Origin: Methanolinea sp.
GTDB taxonomy: Archaea; Halobacteriota; Methanomicrobia; Methanomicrobiales; Methanospirillaceae
Length of the DNA: 64,000 nucleotides
Assembly: GCA_018263335.1 (NCBI GenBank)
Contig: JADFCY010000004.1
Coordinates: 56,516 to 120,515 of the forward strand
Direction: 5' to 3'
Below, piece by piece: positions 17,277-26,775 of the stretch. Both the position numbers and the translations under genes were made by a program. How positions within the stretch are numbered: position 1 is the stretch's first letter; each line of letters starts with the position of its first letter. The notes under the pieces were generated by a model, which worked only from the letters and a program-made list of their open reading frames with translations, was not told where the DNA came from and did no database searches.

Positions 17277-18167
17277 ATGATAGGCACACATGATCTCTCA
17301 TCTTCGCACGGCAGGGCCTCTGTTCTCATTGTGCTCGTACTCCTCGCCCTCGTGGCGATGCCGGCCGCTGCAGCGGTGCAGGAAATCACGTATCTTGGAC
17401 GGATCACTGCGCTTGATCCCCTGTCAGGGACTATCACGATACGGGCGGAGTCCCAGTACCTCTGCGACTATTCGAAGGGAGATGCCGCCTGCAGGTTCAC
17501 TCCCGTCACCCCCCTCCAGGTGGTGGGGACTGTCCCCGAAGAGGGGATCTTCAACACTTTCCGGAATGGCGACCAGGTAGTCGCCACAATCCTCGGGGGG
17601 AGTGGTGGTGCATGGGCAGGGTTTGCGCGTGTCATTCCATCTGCCGGCAGGGATGAATGGGCGGTCACCGACCTGTTTGGTGATCCCCATACCATCCCTG
17701 TTCCCCTTGCGGGAGGATACGTGATTGAGTATTCCACCACCCCTGACTGCACCCAATGCACCGGCTCGGTCTGCAAGGCGCAGAGCGCGCATGTTGTCCT
17801 GAAGAGTGGAGAATTCACAGTCCTTGACCGTTCGATGACCGCAGGGCAGTCAGCAAGGTACTCCGGGCGAAACGACGGCTCAAGCGTGAGCATCCTGTAC
17901 CTCACTGGGGAGGCCGATGCCGGTCCCTGCTCACAGGCAGGACCTCTCACCGGGATGCAGCCGATCTCCAATTTCATAATCCAGGTCGTCCCGCCGATTG
18001 GACAGGCTGCCACCACCGCGGTGGCCACGCCACCGACCGCAGAAGGGATCGGGCAAAAAGTCACCCCACAGTCGACACCCGCTCCGACTCAGGCTCCGTT
18101 TGGATGCATGATACCCATCGCTGCCCTCTGCCTCGTGGCACTCGGGCTCAGAGGGAGGTTCTCCTGA
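17277..18167 (+). CDS. Exported membrane-anchored protein of unknown function
   Basis: A 296-aa protein with an N-terminal signal (SVLIVLVLLALVAMPAAAA), a ~200-residue beta-rich extracellular part with eight or so cysteines (including DCTQCTGSVC), a Thr/Pro-rich stalk (TPQSTPAPTQAP) and a C-terminal hydrophobic anchor ending in RGRFS. This stalk-plus-anchor design is common in Methanomicrobiales surface proteins. A TTTTTATTT element at 17242-17250 is about 29 bp before ATG 17277, so the transcript may be leaderless. No known domain is recognised; paired cysteines suggest disulfides. Confidence 0.72.
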   Translation: MIGTHDLSSSHGRASVLIVLVLLALVAMPAAAAVQEITYLGRITALDPLSGTITIRAESQYLCDYSKGDAACRFTPVTPLQVVGTVPEEGIFNTFRNGDQVVATILGGSGGAWAGFARVIPSAGRDEWAVTDLFGDPHTIPVPLAGGYVIEYSTTPDCTQCTGSVCKAQSAHVVLKSGEFTVLDRSMTAGQSARYSGRNDGSSVSILYLTGEADAGPCSQAGPLTGMQPISNFIIQVVPPIGQAATTAVATPPTAEGIGQKVTPQSTPAPTQAPFGCMIPIAALCLVALGLRGRFS

Positions 18168-18273
18168 CACGTCGGGTTCATGGAAAGAGGATGAACTCAC
18201 ACTCTAGTCTCTCCCCGCGGCATCCCCCCTGGGCCGCCATTTCAGTCTCTCCCTCCCTCCAGCGAGGGATTTG

Positions 18274-18873
18274 ATGGCGGGCCAGACGAGGGGTCCGGAA
18301 TATGACCGCATACAAAGGGTATGCTCAAGGCTCGCCGAAGCGCGTACTCGGGGAGAGGCAGGGATACTCATTGCAAGAGAGGTATCTGCATACTCCCTCT
18401 TTGATCTCCAGGTGATCATGGGAAGGGTAAGGCACGAAGTGCATCGCCTCCCACCCCCCTACAGGAATGCAGCGGGTCCCTACCTCCTCTCCCAGATCGT
18501 CGATGCCCACCATTCGCTTCTCACCTCCTGCACTCGTGGGGAGTTCAGACAAATGAAAGAGCCGTTGAGAGAGAGAGAACTGTATCTTTCCTATCTGGGA
18601 ATGATCCCTGATGGGTGCTATGCGGGTGACCCAAAGGCCGAATATCTCCCGCAGTTTCATTCGCCCCTTCACAGGATGTTCTACTATCTCCTTGCAGGGT
18701 ACGTCATGTTCGTCCAGGAACGGCCTGGGCACCCCGTGGGAACACCATTTCCTGGTGGCGGGAAGGTTGAGGAACGGGACGGTGCCTTCTTCTGCCCCGT
18801 GAGGGATAAGCACAAGGATGTCTCGTTTGCCATCTGTAATTTCTGCCCTGCAAGGCAGGCAGATGAGAGGTGA
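18274..18873 (+). CDS. DUF2115 / UPF0305 family protein
   Basis: About 199 aa, soluble. The C-terminal CPVRDKHKDVSFAICNFCPARQ, with four cysteines in CPx-x-CxFCP form, is the hallmark I associate with the methanogen family DUF2115 (UPF0305). The cysteines could bind zinc or an iron-sulfur cluster; function is unknown. ATG 18274 is preceded by GAGGG with good spacing; the TTG at 18271 used in the track is not needed. The family is nearly confined to methanogens (from memory), so it fits the organism assignment. Confidence 0.72.
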   Translation: MAGQTRGPEYDRIQRVCSRLAEARTRGEAGILIAREVSAYSLFDLQVIMGRVRHEVHRLPPPYRNAAGPYLLSQIVDAHHSLLTSCTRGEFRQMKEPLRERELYLSYLGMIPDGCYAGDPKAEYLPQFHSPLHRMFYYLLAGYVMFVQERPGHPVGTPFPGGGKVEERDGAFFCPVRDKHKDVSFAICNFCPARQADER

Positions 18874-19030
18874 TACGGTGACCGCGCTTTCAGGGACCTC
18901 TGCCACGGTTTCCATCCCACCGGAATGAGGCTGCCATCTGATCCATCCGATAAGTGGGCATAATATGCCGTCCCCATGGCAATAGATTCAAGGCGGCTGG
19001 TATCCGACACCTAAGTATGGTGGAGATCCA

Positions 19031-19426
19031 ATGCTGAACGTGGAAGGGATTAGTGCCGAGGCCAAGATAGGGAAGATCCTTGTCCTGGTCTCGCTCATTC
19101 TCGGGATCCTCGTGCTCCTCTTCATTGGGGTGCTTGCTGCGATCATGTATGGCGCAGGGACCTTCTTTGCGCTGGAAATAAGCCTGACAATCCCGTTCCT
19201 TATCCTTGTCCCGCTCTTTTTGGTCAAGGTGATTGGTCTTGTTATCGGTTTTCTTGCCCTCAATGCCACGGAAAACCGGGATTTTTCCCGTGCCGGGATA
19301 TTTGCCATCATCTCCTGTGTACTGCCTCCCCTGGATATTGTGATGCTGATCGGCGGGATATTCTGCCTCATCTCAAGGGAAGCGAACGAGGGAAAAGCCG
19401 AGGGGGAAGAGGGAAAAAAAGCCTGA
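19031..19426 (+). CDS. Small multi-spanning membrane protein, unknown
   Basis: A 131-aa protein with about four hydrophobic helices (ILVLVSLILGILVLLFIGVLAAIMYGAG; LTIPFLILVPLFLVKVIGLVIGFLAL; AGIFAIISCVLPPLDIVMLIGGIFCLI) and a charged Glu/Lys-rich tail. GGTGGAG lies ~6 nt before the ATG, which supports the start. The layout resembles DUF4064/DUF4190-type small membrane proteins; I assign no function. Confidence 0.65.
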   Translation: MLNVEGISAEAKIGKILVLVSLILGILVLLFIGVLAAIMYGAGTFFALEISLTIPFLILVPLFLVKVIGLVIGFLALNATENRDFSRAGIFAIISCVLPPLDIVMLIGGIFCLISREANEGKAEGEEGKKA

Positions 19427-19452
19427 TCGAAAGAGAACCCGGTTCCCCGGGT

Positions 19453-20100
19453 TCATACGGGAAGACCGGCAAGAACCTGTTCATACTCTTTTAGGACCTG
19501 TGCAGCCCTTTCAGGGGTAATCGTGGGGACGCCGTACACGAGGAACGGTGGCAGTACGTGAAGTCCCGCAAACTCGAGGATGTTATGTTCGATCACCGAG
19601 AGGTGTTTTCGTAGGTCTCCATGAATCCCGGAAGGGGAGTACATCTCGCTTGGAGACCCGCAGGTAACCACCAGCATCCCCTTCTTGCCTTTCAGGAGGC
19701 CATGTTCGTACACCTTTCCCTGCGCAATATCGACCACGAATCCCTGGGCAAACACGCGGTCGAACCATCCCTTGAGTATGGCTGGCATGGATGTCCACCA
19801 GAGAGGGAACTGGAATATGAGAAGGTCCGCCCATGAGATGCGTTCTATCTCTTCCTGGATATCGGGAGCAAGGCTCCCTGTGGCAACTCCGTGTATCTGC
19901 TCTTCAGCTGGGTTGAAAAGGTCATGCCGCACTCGTATCCTGAAGTCCTGCGAATCCAGGACCGCCTTGAACCTCGTTGCATAGAGATTTGAGACTCTCA
20001 CCTCATGCCCCTGCCTTGCGAGGGTGATCATTGCGACATCCTTGAGCGCACCATTAAAAGACCGCGGTTCCGGATGGGCATAGACATAGTGTATCTTCAT
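19453..20100 (-). CDS. Flavodoxin-fold NAD(P)H oxidoreductase (KefF/MdaB-like quinone reductase)
   Basis: A 215-aa flavoprotein. The N-terminal IHYVYAHPEPRSFN strand-loop binds the FMN/FAD phosphate, and FQFPLWWTSMPAILKGWFDRVF is the conserved central motif of the NAD(P)H dehydrogenase (quinone) family (PF02525). It probably reduces quinones, flavins or nitro/azo compounds by two electrons. GAGGAACCC precedes ATG 20100, so the TTG at 20103 is discarded. It stands 100 bp downstream of an MFS exporter gene on the same strand, perhaps part of a stress or detoxification set. Confidence 0.82.
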   Translation of the reverse strand: MKIHYVYAHPEPRSFNGALKDVAMITLARQGHEVRVSNLYATRFKAVLDSQDFRIRVRHDLFNPAEEQIHGVATGSLAPDIQEEIERISWADLLIFQFPLWWTSMPAILKGWFDRVFAQGFVVDIAQGKVYEHGLLKGKKGMLVVTCGSPSEMYSPSGIHGDLRKHLSVIEHNILEFAGLHVLPPFLVYGVPTITPERAAQVLKEYEQVLAGLPV

Positions 20101-20202
20101 CAAGGGTTCCTCAAATTGAGATGGCGGGATTCCTTCTTAATAGCATCCCCACGGGTCTTATGCATTACTTGAGTGCAGAGGGGGCGTAATCACACCCCGC
20201 CA

Positions 20203-21663
20203 TCAGCGGCGGTCGAGGAGCAGGTTCTTTGCAAGATACAGGATCGCACCCACTCCGCACAATGCTGCGGCGATGAAGAGGATGTTGCCAATCACCCCTG
20301 CGAGCACCTCCGGGGCAGCTCCCTGGATAGGGCCGCTGTAGCCCGCACGATGGAGGTCCACCGTGAGGAGGATCCCCGAGATGCAGACACCAAGGGTCAT
20401 CCCGAGGTTTTTGAGTGTTGCGCTCACACTGGAGGCAACGCCGGACTTCGTGAGGGGCAGAGCCCTCATGATATCGGTACTGCTCGGGCTGTGAAAGAGC
20501 GAGCTGCCCACGGAAAGTGGAATAAAGAGGAGGATGATGAGCAGCAGATCCTGGAGCATCACTGCGTACCCGAGCAGGAGGAGGGAGATGCCGGTGAGCA
20601 GGATCCCGGCTGAGGGGAGTGCACTCGGTCTGTACCGATCGTACAGCCACCCTGAAAGGGGTGAGGCGATGACCATGATCACCGGCACGATCAGGAACAC
20701 GAGCCCGACCTGGGATGGTTTCATGTGCATCACCCCTTCAAAATAAAAAGGCCCGATGAGGTTCAGCATGAAAAACCCCATGTATATACAGATCATCGAG
20801 AGGTTGGGAAGGGTGAAGTCAAGCCTCCTGAATATGGCGAGATCGAGGAGGGGATCTGTCTTCCTTGATTCTGCAAAAAGAAATAGGACCATTGAAATGG
20901 TGGAAATCAGGAGGTAGAGGCCGGCCTCCGCGGACCACGAGAGGGTAGATGAAAGTTGCACAAGGAAGAGCACCAGGAACAGGAGAGCGACGACGAGGGT
21001 TGCGGAACCGGCCCAGTCCATGACGACAGAAGACTCTCGCGGTTCTTTTTTCGGGAAATGACGCAAAAAAAGCAACAGGCCCACGATGCCGATGGGGACG
21101 TTGATCAGGAAAATGTATTCCCATCCGAGCGCATCGGTGATGAGCCCACCCAGTATTGGCGCGGACATTCCTGCTGCTGCAGTGACAGACCCGATGTACC
21201 CCATGACCCTGGCCTGCCCGCCCGGACTGGAAGTCTCGAAGAGAATGGCCCCGCTTATGGAGAATATCATGGCAGAGCCTCCTGCCTGGATGATCCGGAA
21301 CACAATCAGTTCAATAAGGCTTGCAGAGAGGCCGCATGCAAGAGAACTGGTGGTAAAGAGGATAAGCCCCGCGGAAAAGAGTGTTTTCTTTCCCGTGTAT
21401 TCCGACAGCCTCCCGAATATGAGGAGCAGGCTTGTCTCGGTGACAAGGTATGCGGTGATGATCCACTGCGACTGGGCAACATCGGCGAGAAAATCGCGAG
21501 TGATTGAGGGAAGTGCGATGCTCACGACGATTCCGTCAATGACAGCCATGGCAATTGCTGCAAGCACAACTGCCTGTACCATCCCCTGCCCCGGGATGGC
21601 TCCATCATGCCGGGGTTCCACAACGTCCATCGAAGAGTGATCTTCCAGGAGTTTTGCATTCAT
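20203..21663 (-). CDS. MFS transporter, DHA2 (EmrB/QacA) drug-exporter family
   Basis: A 486-aa protein with ~14 hydrophobic segments. Motif A appears as GRLSEYTGKK after transmembrane segment 2, and motif C-like GGLITDALGWEYIFLINVPIG marks the DHA2 branch of proton-drug antiporters. It likely exports hydrophobic or cationic compounds. The start at 21663 (MNAKLLEDHSS) has an AGAGGAAGG element ~13 nt upstream. Located between a quinone-reductase-like gene and a universal stress protein, all on the minus strand, suggesting a stress-response neighbourhood. Confidence 0.88.
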   Translation of the reverse strand: MNAKLLEDHSSMDVVEPRHDGAIPGQGMVQAVVLAAIAMAVIDGIVVSIALPSITRDFLADVAQSQWIITAYLVTETSLLLIFGRLSEYTGKKTLFSAGLILFTTSSLACGLSASLIELIVFRIIQAGGSAMIFSISGAILFETSSPGGQARVMGYIGSVTAAAGMSAPILGGLITDALGWEYIFLINVPIGIVGLLLFLRHFPKKEPRESSVVMDWAGSATLVVALLFLVLFLVQLSSTLSWSAEAGLYLLISTISMVLFLFAESRKTDPLLDLAIFRRLDFTLPNLSMICIYMGFFMLNLIGPFYFEGVMHMKPSQVGLVFLIVPVIMVIASPLSGWLYDRYRPSALPSAGILLTGISLLLLGYAVMLQDLLLIILLFIPLSVGSSLFHSPSSTDIMRALPLTKSGVASSVSATLKNLGMTLGVCISGILLTVDLHRAGYSGPIQGAAPEVLAGVIGNILFIAAALCGVGAILYLAKNLLLDRR

Positions 21664-21841
21664 TATGATGAAACCCTTCCTCTCAGGAACGGAGGAGGAG
21701 AAGATATCCTCCTGCGCGGCATCGCCGGGGCAGTTTCCCAGCCGATGCCGGCCCCTCTCAATCCACTATGGGGACTGCAGGCATTCTCATGCAGTAGGGG
21801 AGAGTGTGTCTACTTCCGCATCCGGAGCCTGTGAACTGCTG

Positions 21842-22267
21842 TCAGGGGCTTGGTTTTACCACCATGGTGGTCACCGGGCAATGGGTGACGACAAATAGGG
21901 ACACACTCCCGGTAATCATCCTCTTGACCTTGCTCATCCCCAATGACCCGAGTATGACCATGTCTGCATCTATATCAATCGCGCAGTCCACAATACGGTC
22001 CCCAGGATGGCCCCTGAGGAGGTGGAGGGTTGCCTCCCCTCCCTGTGCCTCGGCTTCCGCCTTCATTGACGAGAGGAGCGATGCTGCCTCCTCTTCAAGT
22101 TCGCGTATGGCCAGCTCCCTTGCCACGTCTCCTTCTGCCCAGGCGTCCTCCAGTACATGGACAATATGGAGTTCTGCCCCATGACACCTTGCCTCCTCGA
22201 CAGCCGCGCTGATCACATTGCGCGTGAGCGGGGACCCATCCACTGCCGCGAGTATCTTTTTTGCCAT
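21842..22267 (-). CDS. Universal stress protein (UspA family)
   Basis: A 141-aa Usp-fold protein: KKILAAVDGSPLTRNV at the N-terminus and an ATP-binding motif GSLGMSKVKRMITGSVS near the C-terminus (G-2x-G-9x-G(S)). Such proteins bind ATP or AMP and act in stress tolerance; partner unknown. ATG 22267 is chosen over the TTG at 22279. The ~175 bp upstream of the MFS gene contains no gene. Confidence 0.88.
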   Translation of the reverse strand: MAKKILAAVDGSPLTRNVISAAVEEARCHGAELHIVHVLEDAWAEGDVARELAIRELEEEAASLLSSMKAEAEAQGGEATLHLLRGHPGDRIVDCAIDIDADMVILGSLGMSKVKRMITGSVSLFVVTHCPVTTMVVKPSP

Positions 22268-22433
22268 TCCTCTTTTCAACCCCCTTCACGAGAGAAGACT
22301 GTACCCTGGACCAGGTCATGAGGACACAGCCGCGTATACGTTCTGTAGGAGCATGGGACCACATAAGTGCTCCGCCACCCCATGACGATATGGTGAGGGA
22401 TGCAGTGAAAAGATCCTTTTTCCCCAATCGCGT

Positions 22434-23156
22434 TTACGCGTGAGGCAGTCGTCCACGGGCTCGCAGGGCATCCCAGGCGGCGTTCTGGGTCGCCTCGGCC
22501 TTATTGGCGCCCCGCCCCTCTCCGCACAGGTTCCCGCCAATAAAAACCTGATAGACAAATTCAGGCCTGTGATCGGGCCCCTTCTTATCGTGCAGGACAT
22601 AGACGGGGAGTATCCCGAGGCTCCCCTGGATCTCCTCCTGGAGGATCTTCTTGTAATTATGATGAGGGGAGAATGATGCAATTTCATCCCCGATGAGGCG
22701 CATGATCATACTCCTTGTGGAATCAAGGCCATTCTCGAGGTAGTGAGCACCGATGAACGCTTCAAAAGAGCCTGCGATGATCCTCGTGGTCCTCTGCTGG
22801 TGCTGTCCAACCCGTATCATCTCCGGGAACCCGATTCCCAGGGACGGCACGATTGCCCCGAGGTTCTGATTCTTCACGACCTCCATCCGGGAGGTCATGT
22901 TTCCTTCGCTTTCGTGCCCCGTACAGAAGAGGTGTTCGGCGACAACGAGGTTAAGGACCCTGTCACCGAGGAACTCGAGTCTCTCATAGTCCCCGCAAGA
23001 GAGGGGAGTTTCCTGTTGCTGCTCGGTCCCCCTCAGGTAAGACTGGTGAGTAAACGCGGCGGAATACCTTGCGAGGGCGCGTTCGGATGGATCAGTGCAT
23101 CCGATCGATGGCTGCTTCAGGAAGGCCGTGAGCCTTTCTCTCCAGGTGTTTTCCAT
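22434..23156 (-). CDS. rnc: Ribonuclease III with dsRNA-binding domain
   Basis: A 240-aa bacterial-type RNase III. The signature helix YERLEFLGDRVLNLVVAEHLF carries the catalytic Glu and Asp; a second catalytic helix reads SFEAFIGAHYLENG. Residues ~160-235 form a dsRNA-binding domain (YKKILQEEIQGSLG ... NKAEATQNAAWDAL). In E. coli the second helix starts ADTVEALIGG; here the equivalent of Asp114 appears to be Gly (IIAGSFEAF), although Glu117 is kept. RNase III is sparsely distributed in archaea, so transfer from bacteria is likely. Start ATG 23156 has no strong ribosome-binding site. Confidence 0.87.
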   Translation of the reverse strand: MENTWRERLTAFLKQPSIGCTDPSERALARYSAAFTHQSYLRGTEQQQETPLSCGDYERLEFLGDRVLNLVVAEHLFCTGHESEGNMTSRMEVVKNQNLGAIVPSLGIGFPEMIRVGQHQQRTTRIIAGSFEAFIGAHYLENGLDSTRSMIMRLIGDEIASFSPHHNYKKILQEEIQGSLGILPVYVLHDKKGPDHRPEFVYQVFIGGNLCGEGRGANKAEATQNAAWDALRARGRLPHA

Positions 23157-23213
23157 CGAATTATGGTAGCTTTGCAGGCGCAGAGAAAAAACCCCCTGCC
23201 CGGCGGGAGATAT

Positions 23214-23537
23214 CTATTCGACCGGGATCTTCTTCTTCCCTTCACCCGATTCGCTCGAGTCCTCGCCAGGTTCCGGTTTCAGCACGTCTGAGATGGCCCG
23301 CTCTATCTGTGAGACTGCCTCGTTGACCTGCTTTTCGATATGGGCATGACCTTCTGGTGTCGTGACCAGGTCACGCACAAGGCCAATTACCTCGGAAAGA
23401 GACTTCGTGACCATTGCGGACACATGGTCAATCCGCTGATCGATTGGTTCGGTCTTGACCTCTTCGCGTTGCTCTGCCTGCCCGGCTTTTTCCTCGACCC
23501 AGGCTCCCTGTACAAATCTTCCTCGTTTCTCTTCCAT
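23214..23537 (-). CDS. Small acidic helical protein of unknown function
   Basis: A 107-aa soluble protein: a short N-terminal motif MEEKRGRFVQGAWVEE, a charged linker, a central helix (IDQRIDHVSAMVTKSLSEVIGLVRDLV), a second helix (IEKQVNEAVSQIERAISDVL) and an acidic tail. It has no recognised domain. AGGTGA lies ~9 nt before ATG 23537, supporting it as real. An A11 tract 50-60 bp upstream may act as a promoter element. It stands upstream of, and on the same strand as, the RNase III gene. Confidence 0.6.
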   Translation of the reverse strand: MEEKRGRFVQGAWVEEKAGQAEQREEVKTEPIDQRIDHVSAMVTKSLSEVIGLVRDLVTTPEGHAHIEKQVNEAVSQIERAISDVLKPEPGEDSSESGEGKKKIPVE

Positions 23538-23870
23538 GGGATATTCTCACCTGAATGGCCCTGCCTGTCAGATCTTCATGTATCATCTTTTTTTTTTTGG
23601 ATCATAGGGGGTCAGTCCGATGGTTGGTCACCATTCGCCAGGACGTATAATCCAGGGGTGACTGCAATGCCCCGCTCGGATGGTTCAGGCAGGTATGATA
23701 GAGAGTACGCAGGCTTTTGAGAAGAATTGTTCCCCGGGCATGCAACGCCTTGAGAGAGAAAATACGTATCTCCGGGATAATGTGTCGCGTGTGTCATGAC
23801 TGGTCCGTTCGTGAATGATATGTGGTACAGGTTTACTTGGATCTCCACATCTATCGAGACGCCGCGCAGA
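23538..23870. other. Intergenic stretch without a supported gene
   Basis: About 330 bp between a histidine-kinase stop and the small acidic-protein start. ORFs crossing it on both strands are shadows or out-of-frame extensions. The only visible element is an 11-nt T/A tract at 23588-23598. Confidence 0.45.
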
Positions 23871-25604
23871 TCAGGTGCGGTCAGTACCACCGCTTGTGGT
23901 TCCCGTTCTTCCCGGGTACCTGAATGCACCCGGGGGGACCAACAGTTCGAACCGTGCTCCCTCACCTGGAGTCCCTGTCTCCTGGATACGGATATCGGTA
24001 ATCCCAAGGATCTCTCTTGACAGGAAGAGTCCGAATCCGGAGTGCTGGAAGTATTCACGGTTGAAAATGGCCTCTTTTTTATCAACTGGAACTCCCGCAC
24101 CGTCATCACAGCAGGATATCACCAGATTGCCGTCACGGCTTTCGCATGTGAACCATATCCGCGTAATCTTCCCGCCATGCCTGACTGCATTCTCCATGAG
24201 GTTGTAAAAGACCTTTTCAACGAGTGGGTCGGCAAATATCTCCACATCTGGAAGATCTATCTCTATCGGAATTCCAGGGTTCTGGACCCGGTCGCGCATC
24301 TGCCTGATCACCAACGGGACGGAGAACCATGAAGGGGATTTCACCCCTACGTTCTGGTAGTCCCGCGTGAAATCGATCTGCCGTTTGATGGACTCTGCTG
24401 CTCGCATCTCAATATCGATATACTCCCGTATCCGTGGATCCTGCACCTCTTCCTTGGAGAGTTCGAGATAGCCCATCAGCGCAGTCAGGGAGTTGAGGAT
24501 GTCATGGCGCGTGATGCTGTTTAAAAGGTTCAGTTTCCTGTTTGCCTGCTGGAGTGCGACTTCAGTCCTTTTTCGCTCCGATATGTCCCGGCGGATGCTC
24601 AGGATTGCGGGGTTCCCATGGTAGGAGATGAGCGTGGCATGTACCTCGATTGGGACCACATCCCCAGACCGTGTCCTGTGTGCCGTCTCAAAGAGCGTGC
24701 TGCCCGACCTCTTCATGTCCTCTATCTGTCCTTTTATCAGGGCTGCATGTTCAGGGATTTCAATATCCCGAATATTCATGCGGGAAAGTTCTTCGCGGGA
24801 ATATCCAAGATGCGTCTCTGCAGTCGAGTTTACATCAATGATCGCACCGTCGATCCCGAGGATCATGATGGGGTCTCCACTGTGTTCAAAGAGCATGCGG
24901 AACTTCTCTTCGCTTGCCTTTATTGCCTCCTCAGCCCGCTTCCGGTCGGTGATATCCTGAATGGTGACCGTGCCGATTCCTGGTTCCGCAGAGCCTGTCG
25001 TGAAGAGAACGATCCTGGTGGTTCCATCCTTATGCCGGAGTGCTGCTTCCTGGTGCGCGAAATATCGTTCGCTTCCCTTGAAGAACGGGACCATATGCTC
25101 CCCGTCGCGAAAAATGGCAGAGATGGTCATTGAACAGAGTTCATCGGGTGAATAACCGGTAATTTCCTGACATCTGGGATTTGCCTCGGTCACTCCCAGC
25201 GTGTCTTTCCTGTAGAGCATGATCGCCGATTCGGACGCGGAGAAGATCCCCTTATACCGGGACTTTTCCTTCTGGATAATCTCCGAGAGATAGGTCACCA
25301 GGAGTGCAATGAAGAGGAAGAAGAGGACACGGATCACACCCTGGAGAATGACATCAGGATATGGAAAGGTCCATGCTAGCAGGGTAAAATAGACAAATAT
25401 TATCCCGATTGAAAAATATAGCCCCTTTCTCCGGAAATAGTAGCAGGAGAGGATGATGGGGATATAATAGGCGTTCTGGAAGACGATCGTGAGCCCCGAT
25501 TGGAGTGCAAGGACGGTGACAACAAGGATCACAATGGTTGTGAGCGCAATAGCAAGGAGAGGAATTCGGGACGACACGAATCGAGGATTCTCACATAGCG
25601 TCAT
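23871..25604 (-). CDS. Membrane sensor histidine kinase with two PAS domains
   Basis: A 577-aa kinase. Residues ~14-110 hold four or five membrane helices; two PAS domains follow (~115-225, ending GIGTVTIQDITDRKRAEE, and ~232-345, ending ILSIRRDISERKRTE). The phosphoacceptor region is ITRHDILNSLTALMGYLEL with its histidine near residue 370. The ATPase has the N box (YNLMENAVRHGG), G1 (CCDDGAGVP) and G2 (GFGLFLSREILGI). The family is typical of Methanomicrobia/Methanomicrobiales. No response regulator is adjacent. A minus-strand TTTTATAATA at 25639-25648 puts transcription start near 25615. Confidence 0.88.
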   Translation of the reverse strand: MTLCENPRFVSSRIPLLAIALTTIVILVVTVLALQSGLTIVFQNAYYIPIILSCYYFRRKGLYFSIGIIFVYFTLLAWTFPYPDVILQGVIRVLFFLFIALLVTYLSEIIQKEKSRYKGIFSASESAIMLYRKDTLGVTEANPRCQEITGYSPDELCSMTISAIFRDGEHMVPFFKGSERYFAHQEAALRHKDGTTRIVLFTTGSAEPGIGTVTIQDITDRKRAEEAIKASEEKFRMLFEHSGDPIMILGIDGAIIDVNSTAETHLGYSREELSRMNIRDIEIPEHAALIKGQIEDMKRSGSTLFETAHRTRSGDVVPIEVHATLISYHGNPAILSIRRDISERKRTEVALQQANRKLNLLNSITRHDILNSLTALMGYLELSKEEVQDPRIREYIDIEMRAAESIKRQIDFTRDYQNVGVKSPSWFSVPLVIRQMRDRVQNPGIPIEIDLPDVEIFADPLVEKVFYNLMENAVRHGGKITRIWFTCESRDGNLVISCCDDGAGVPVDKKEAIFNREYFQHSGFGLFLSREILGITDIRIQETGTPGEGARFELLVPPGAFRYPGRTGTTSGGTDRT

Positions 25605-25638
25605 AACGCAGGATGATATAACTGCAGTTGGAATGGGT

Positions 25639-25648
25639 ATTATAAAAG
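25639..25648 (-). promoter_or_regulatory. TATA-like box for the histidine kinase gene
   Basis: Minus strand CCTTTTATAATACCC lies ~39 bp (centre) before the ATG at 25604, giving a leader of about 10 nt. Confidence 0.4.
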
Positions 25649-25718
25649 GATATTCGTTTCTGCCAGTAAAAAGAAGACAGTTGTGGCATCCCGTTGCGGG
25701 TGCGAAAGGGAGAGAGAG

Positions 25719-25793
25719 TGCTGCTATGGGGATTCGAACCCCAGTCGCCGGCGTGAAAGGCCGGCATGATTGGCCGGACTACACTATAGCAGC
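25719..25793 (-). tRNA. tRNA-Glu (anticodon UUC)
   Basis: On the minus strand GCTGCTA (5') pairs with TAGCAGC (3'), the anticodon stem is GCCGG/CCGGC around CTTTCAC giving anticodon TTC, and the T arm is CTGGGGTTCGAATCCCCA. Discriminator base is A and CCA is not encoded. No intron is seen. A T/A-rich CCAATAAAAAAG lies just upstream. Glutamyl-tRNA is also the precursor of tetrapyrroles such as F430, whose genes follow, but this proximity may be chance. Confidence 0.95.
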
Positions 25794-25864
25794 AAGTGCT
25801 CTTTTTTATTGGTCATTCACGGTAAAAAGGGTTGTGGAGGCGGGAGCTTTGGGAAAAATCCTGA

Positions 25865-26731
25865 TCAATAAACGGGTGTGCCCTCTCTCTCGGTCGCAGT
25901 CTTGAATGCCGCCATCAGCTGGCGGGTGATGGGGCCTGGGCGTCCTGACCCTATTGATCTCCCGTCGATCAGGACGATGGGAGCCACCTCGGCCGCAGTT
26001 CCGGTGACAAAGACCTCGTCGGCGGTATAGAGATCGAAATATCCGAGGTTGGTCTCCCTGACAGGGATTCCAAGCTGTTCTGCGAGCTCCAGCACGACCA
26101 TCCGGGTGATACCTCTCAGATTGTTCAGGGTGGGAGGTGTCAGGATAACGCCGTTCTTGATGATATAGATATTATCGCCTGACCCTTCGGAGATGTGCCC
26201 CTGCATGTCGAACATGATGGCCTCGTCCCCGCCTTTGCAATTGGCTTCTATCTTTGCAAGGATATTGTTCAGGTAGTTCAGCGATTTTACGTTCGGGGGA
26301 AGTGAGCAGCAGGGGTTTCTCCGCACAGAGACGGTCACGCCGCGGAGTCCCTTCTCGTAGAGGTCGCCGTACATGGCTCCCCACTCCACGGCGATGATGA
26401 TGACGGTCGGTTTTGGGCACTTGGTGGGGCACAGACCCAGATCTCCCACTCCGCGGGTCACGATGGGACGGATGTACGCTTCTTTTAAGTTGTTCTTCCG
26501 GAGGGTCTCGATGATTGCGCGTGAGAGCTCTTCCTTGGAGAGGGGGACGGCGAGGTCTATCGTCTTTGCCGAGTCAAAGAGACGGTCCAGGTGCTCCTGC
26601 AGGCGGAAGACCCGTCCATTGTAGGCCCTGATACCCTCAAAAACCCCGTCCCCGTAAAGAAGCCCGTGGTCAAAGACCGATATCTTCGCCTCCTCCTTTG
26701 GATAAAACTTCCCATCGATGTAGATCTGCAT
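25865..26731 (-). CDS. ilvE: Branched-chain amino acid aminotransferase (class IV)
   Basis: A 288-aa PLP enzyme from ATG 26731; the track's extra 147 residues are an out-of-frame read of cfbB. Class IV features: [19 protein letters not shown], the PLP lysine in [13 protein letters not shown], and [18 protein letters not shown]. It transfers amino groups to form leucine, isoleucine and valine. It starts 44 bp after cfbB on the same strand with no T-tract between, so co-transcription is possible. D-amino-acid aminotransferase or aminodeoxychorismate lyase are relatives; the full length and motifs favour IlvE. Confidence 0.9.
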   Translation of the reverse strand: MQIYIDGKFYPKEEAKISVFDHGLLYGDGVFEGIRAYNGRVFRLQEHLDRLFDSAKTIDLAVPLSKEELSRAIIETLRKNNLKEAYIRPIVTRGVGDLGLCPTKCPKPTVIIIAVEWGAMYGDLYEKGLRGVTVSVRRNPCCSLPPNVKSLNYLNNILAKIEANCKGGDEAIMFDMQGHISEGSGDNIYIIKNGVILTPPTLNNLRGITRMVVLELAEQLGIPVRETNLGYFDLYTADEVFVTGTAAEVAPIVLIDGRSIGSGRPGPITRQLMAAFKTATEREGTPVY

Positions 26732-26775
26732 GAAATTATGTTGATTTTCCTGGTATTTTTTACCTGCTGATCGAA

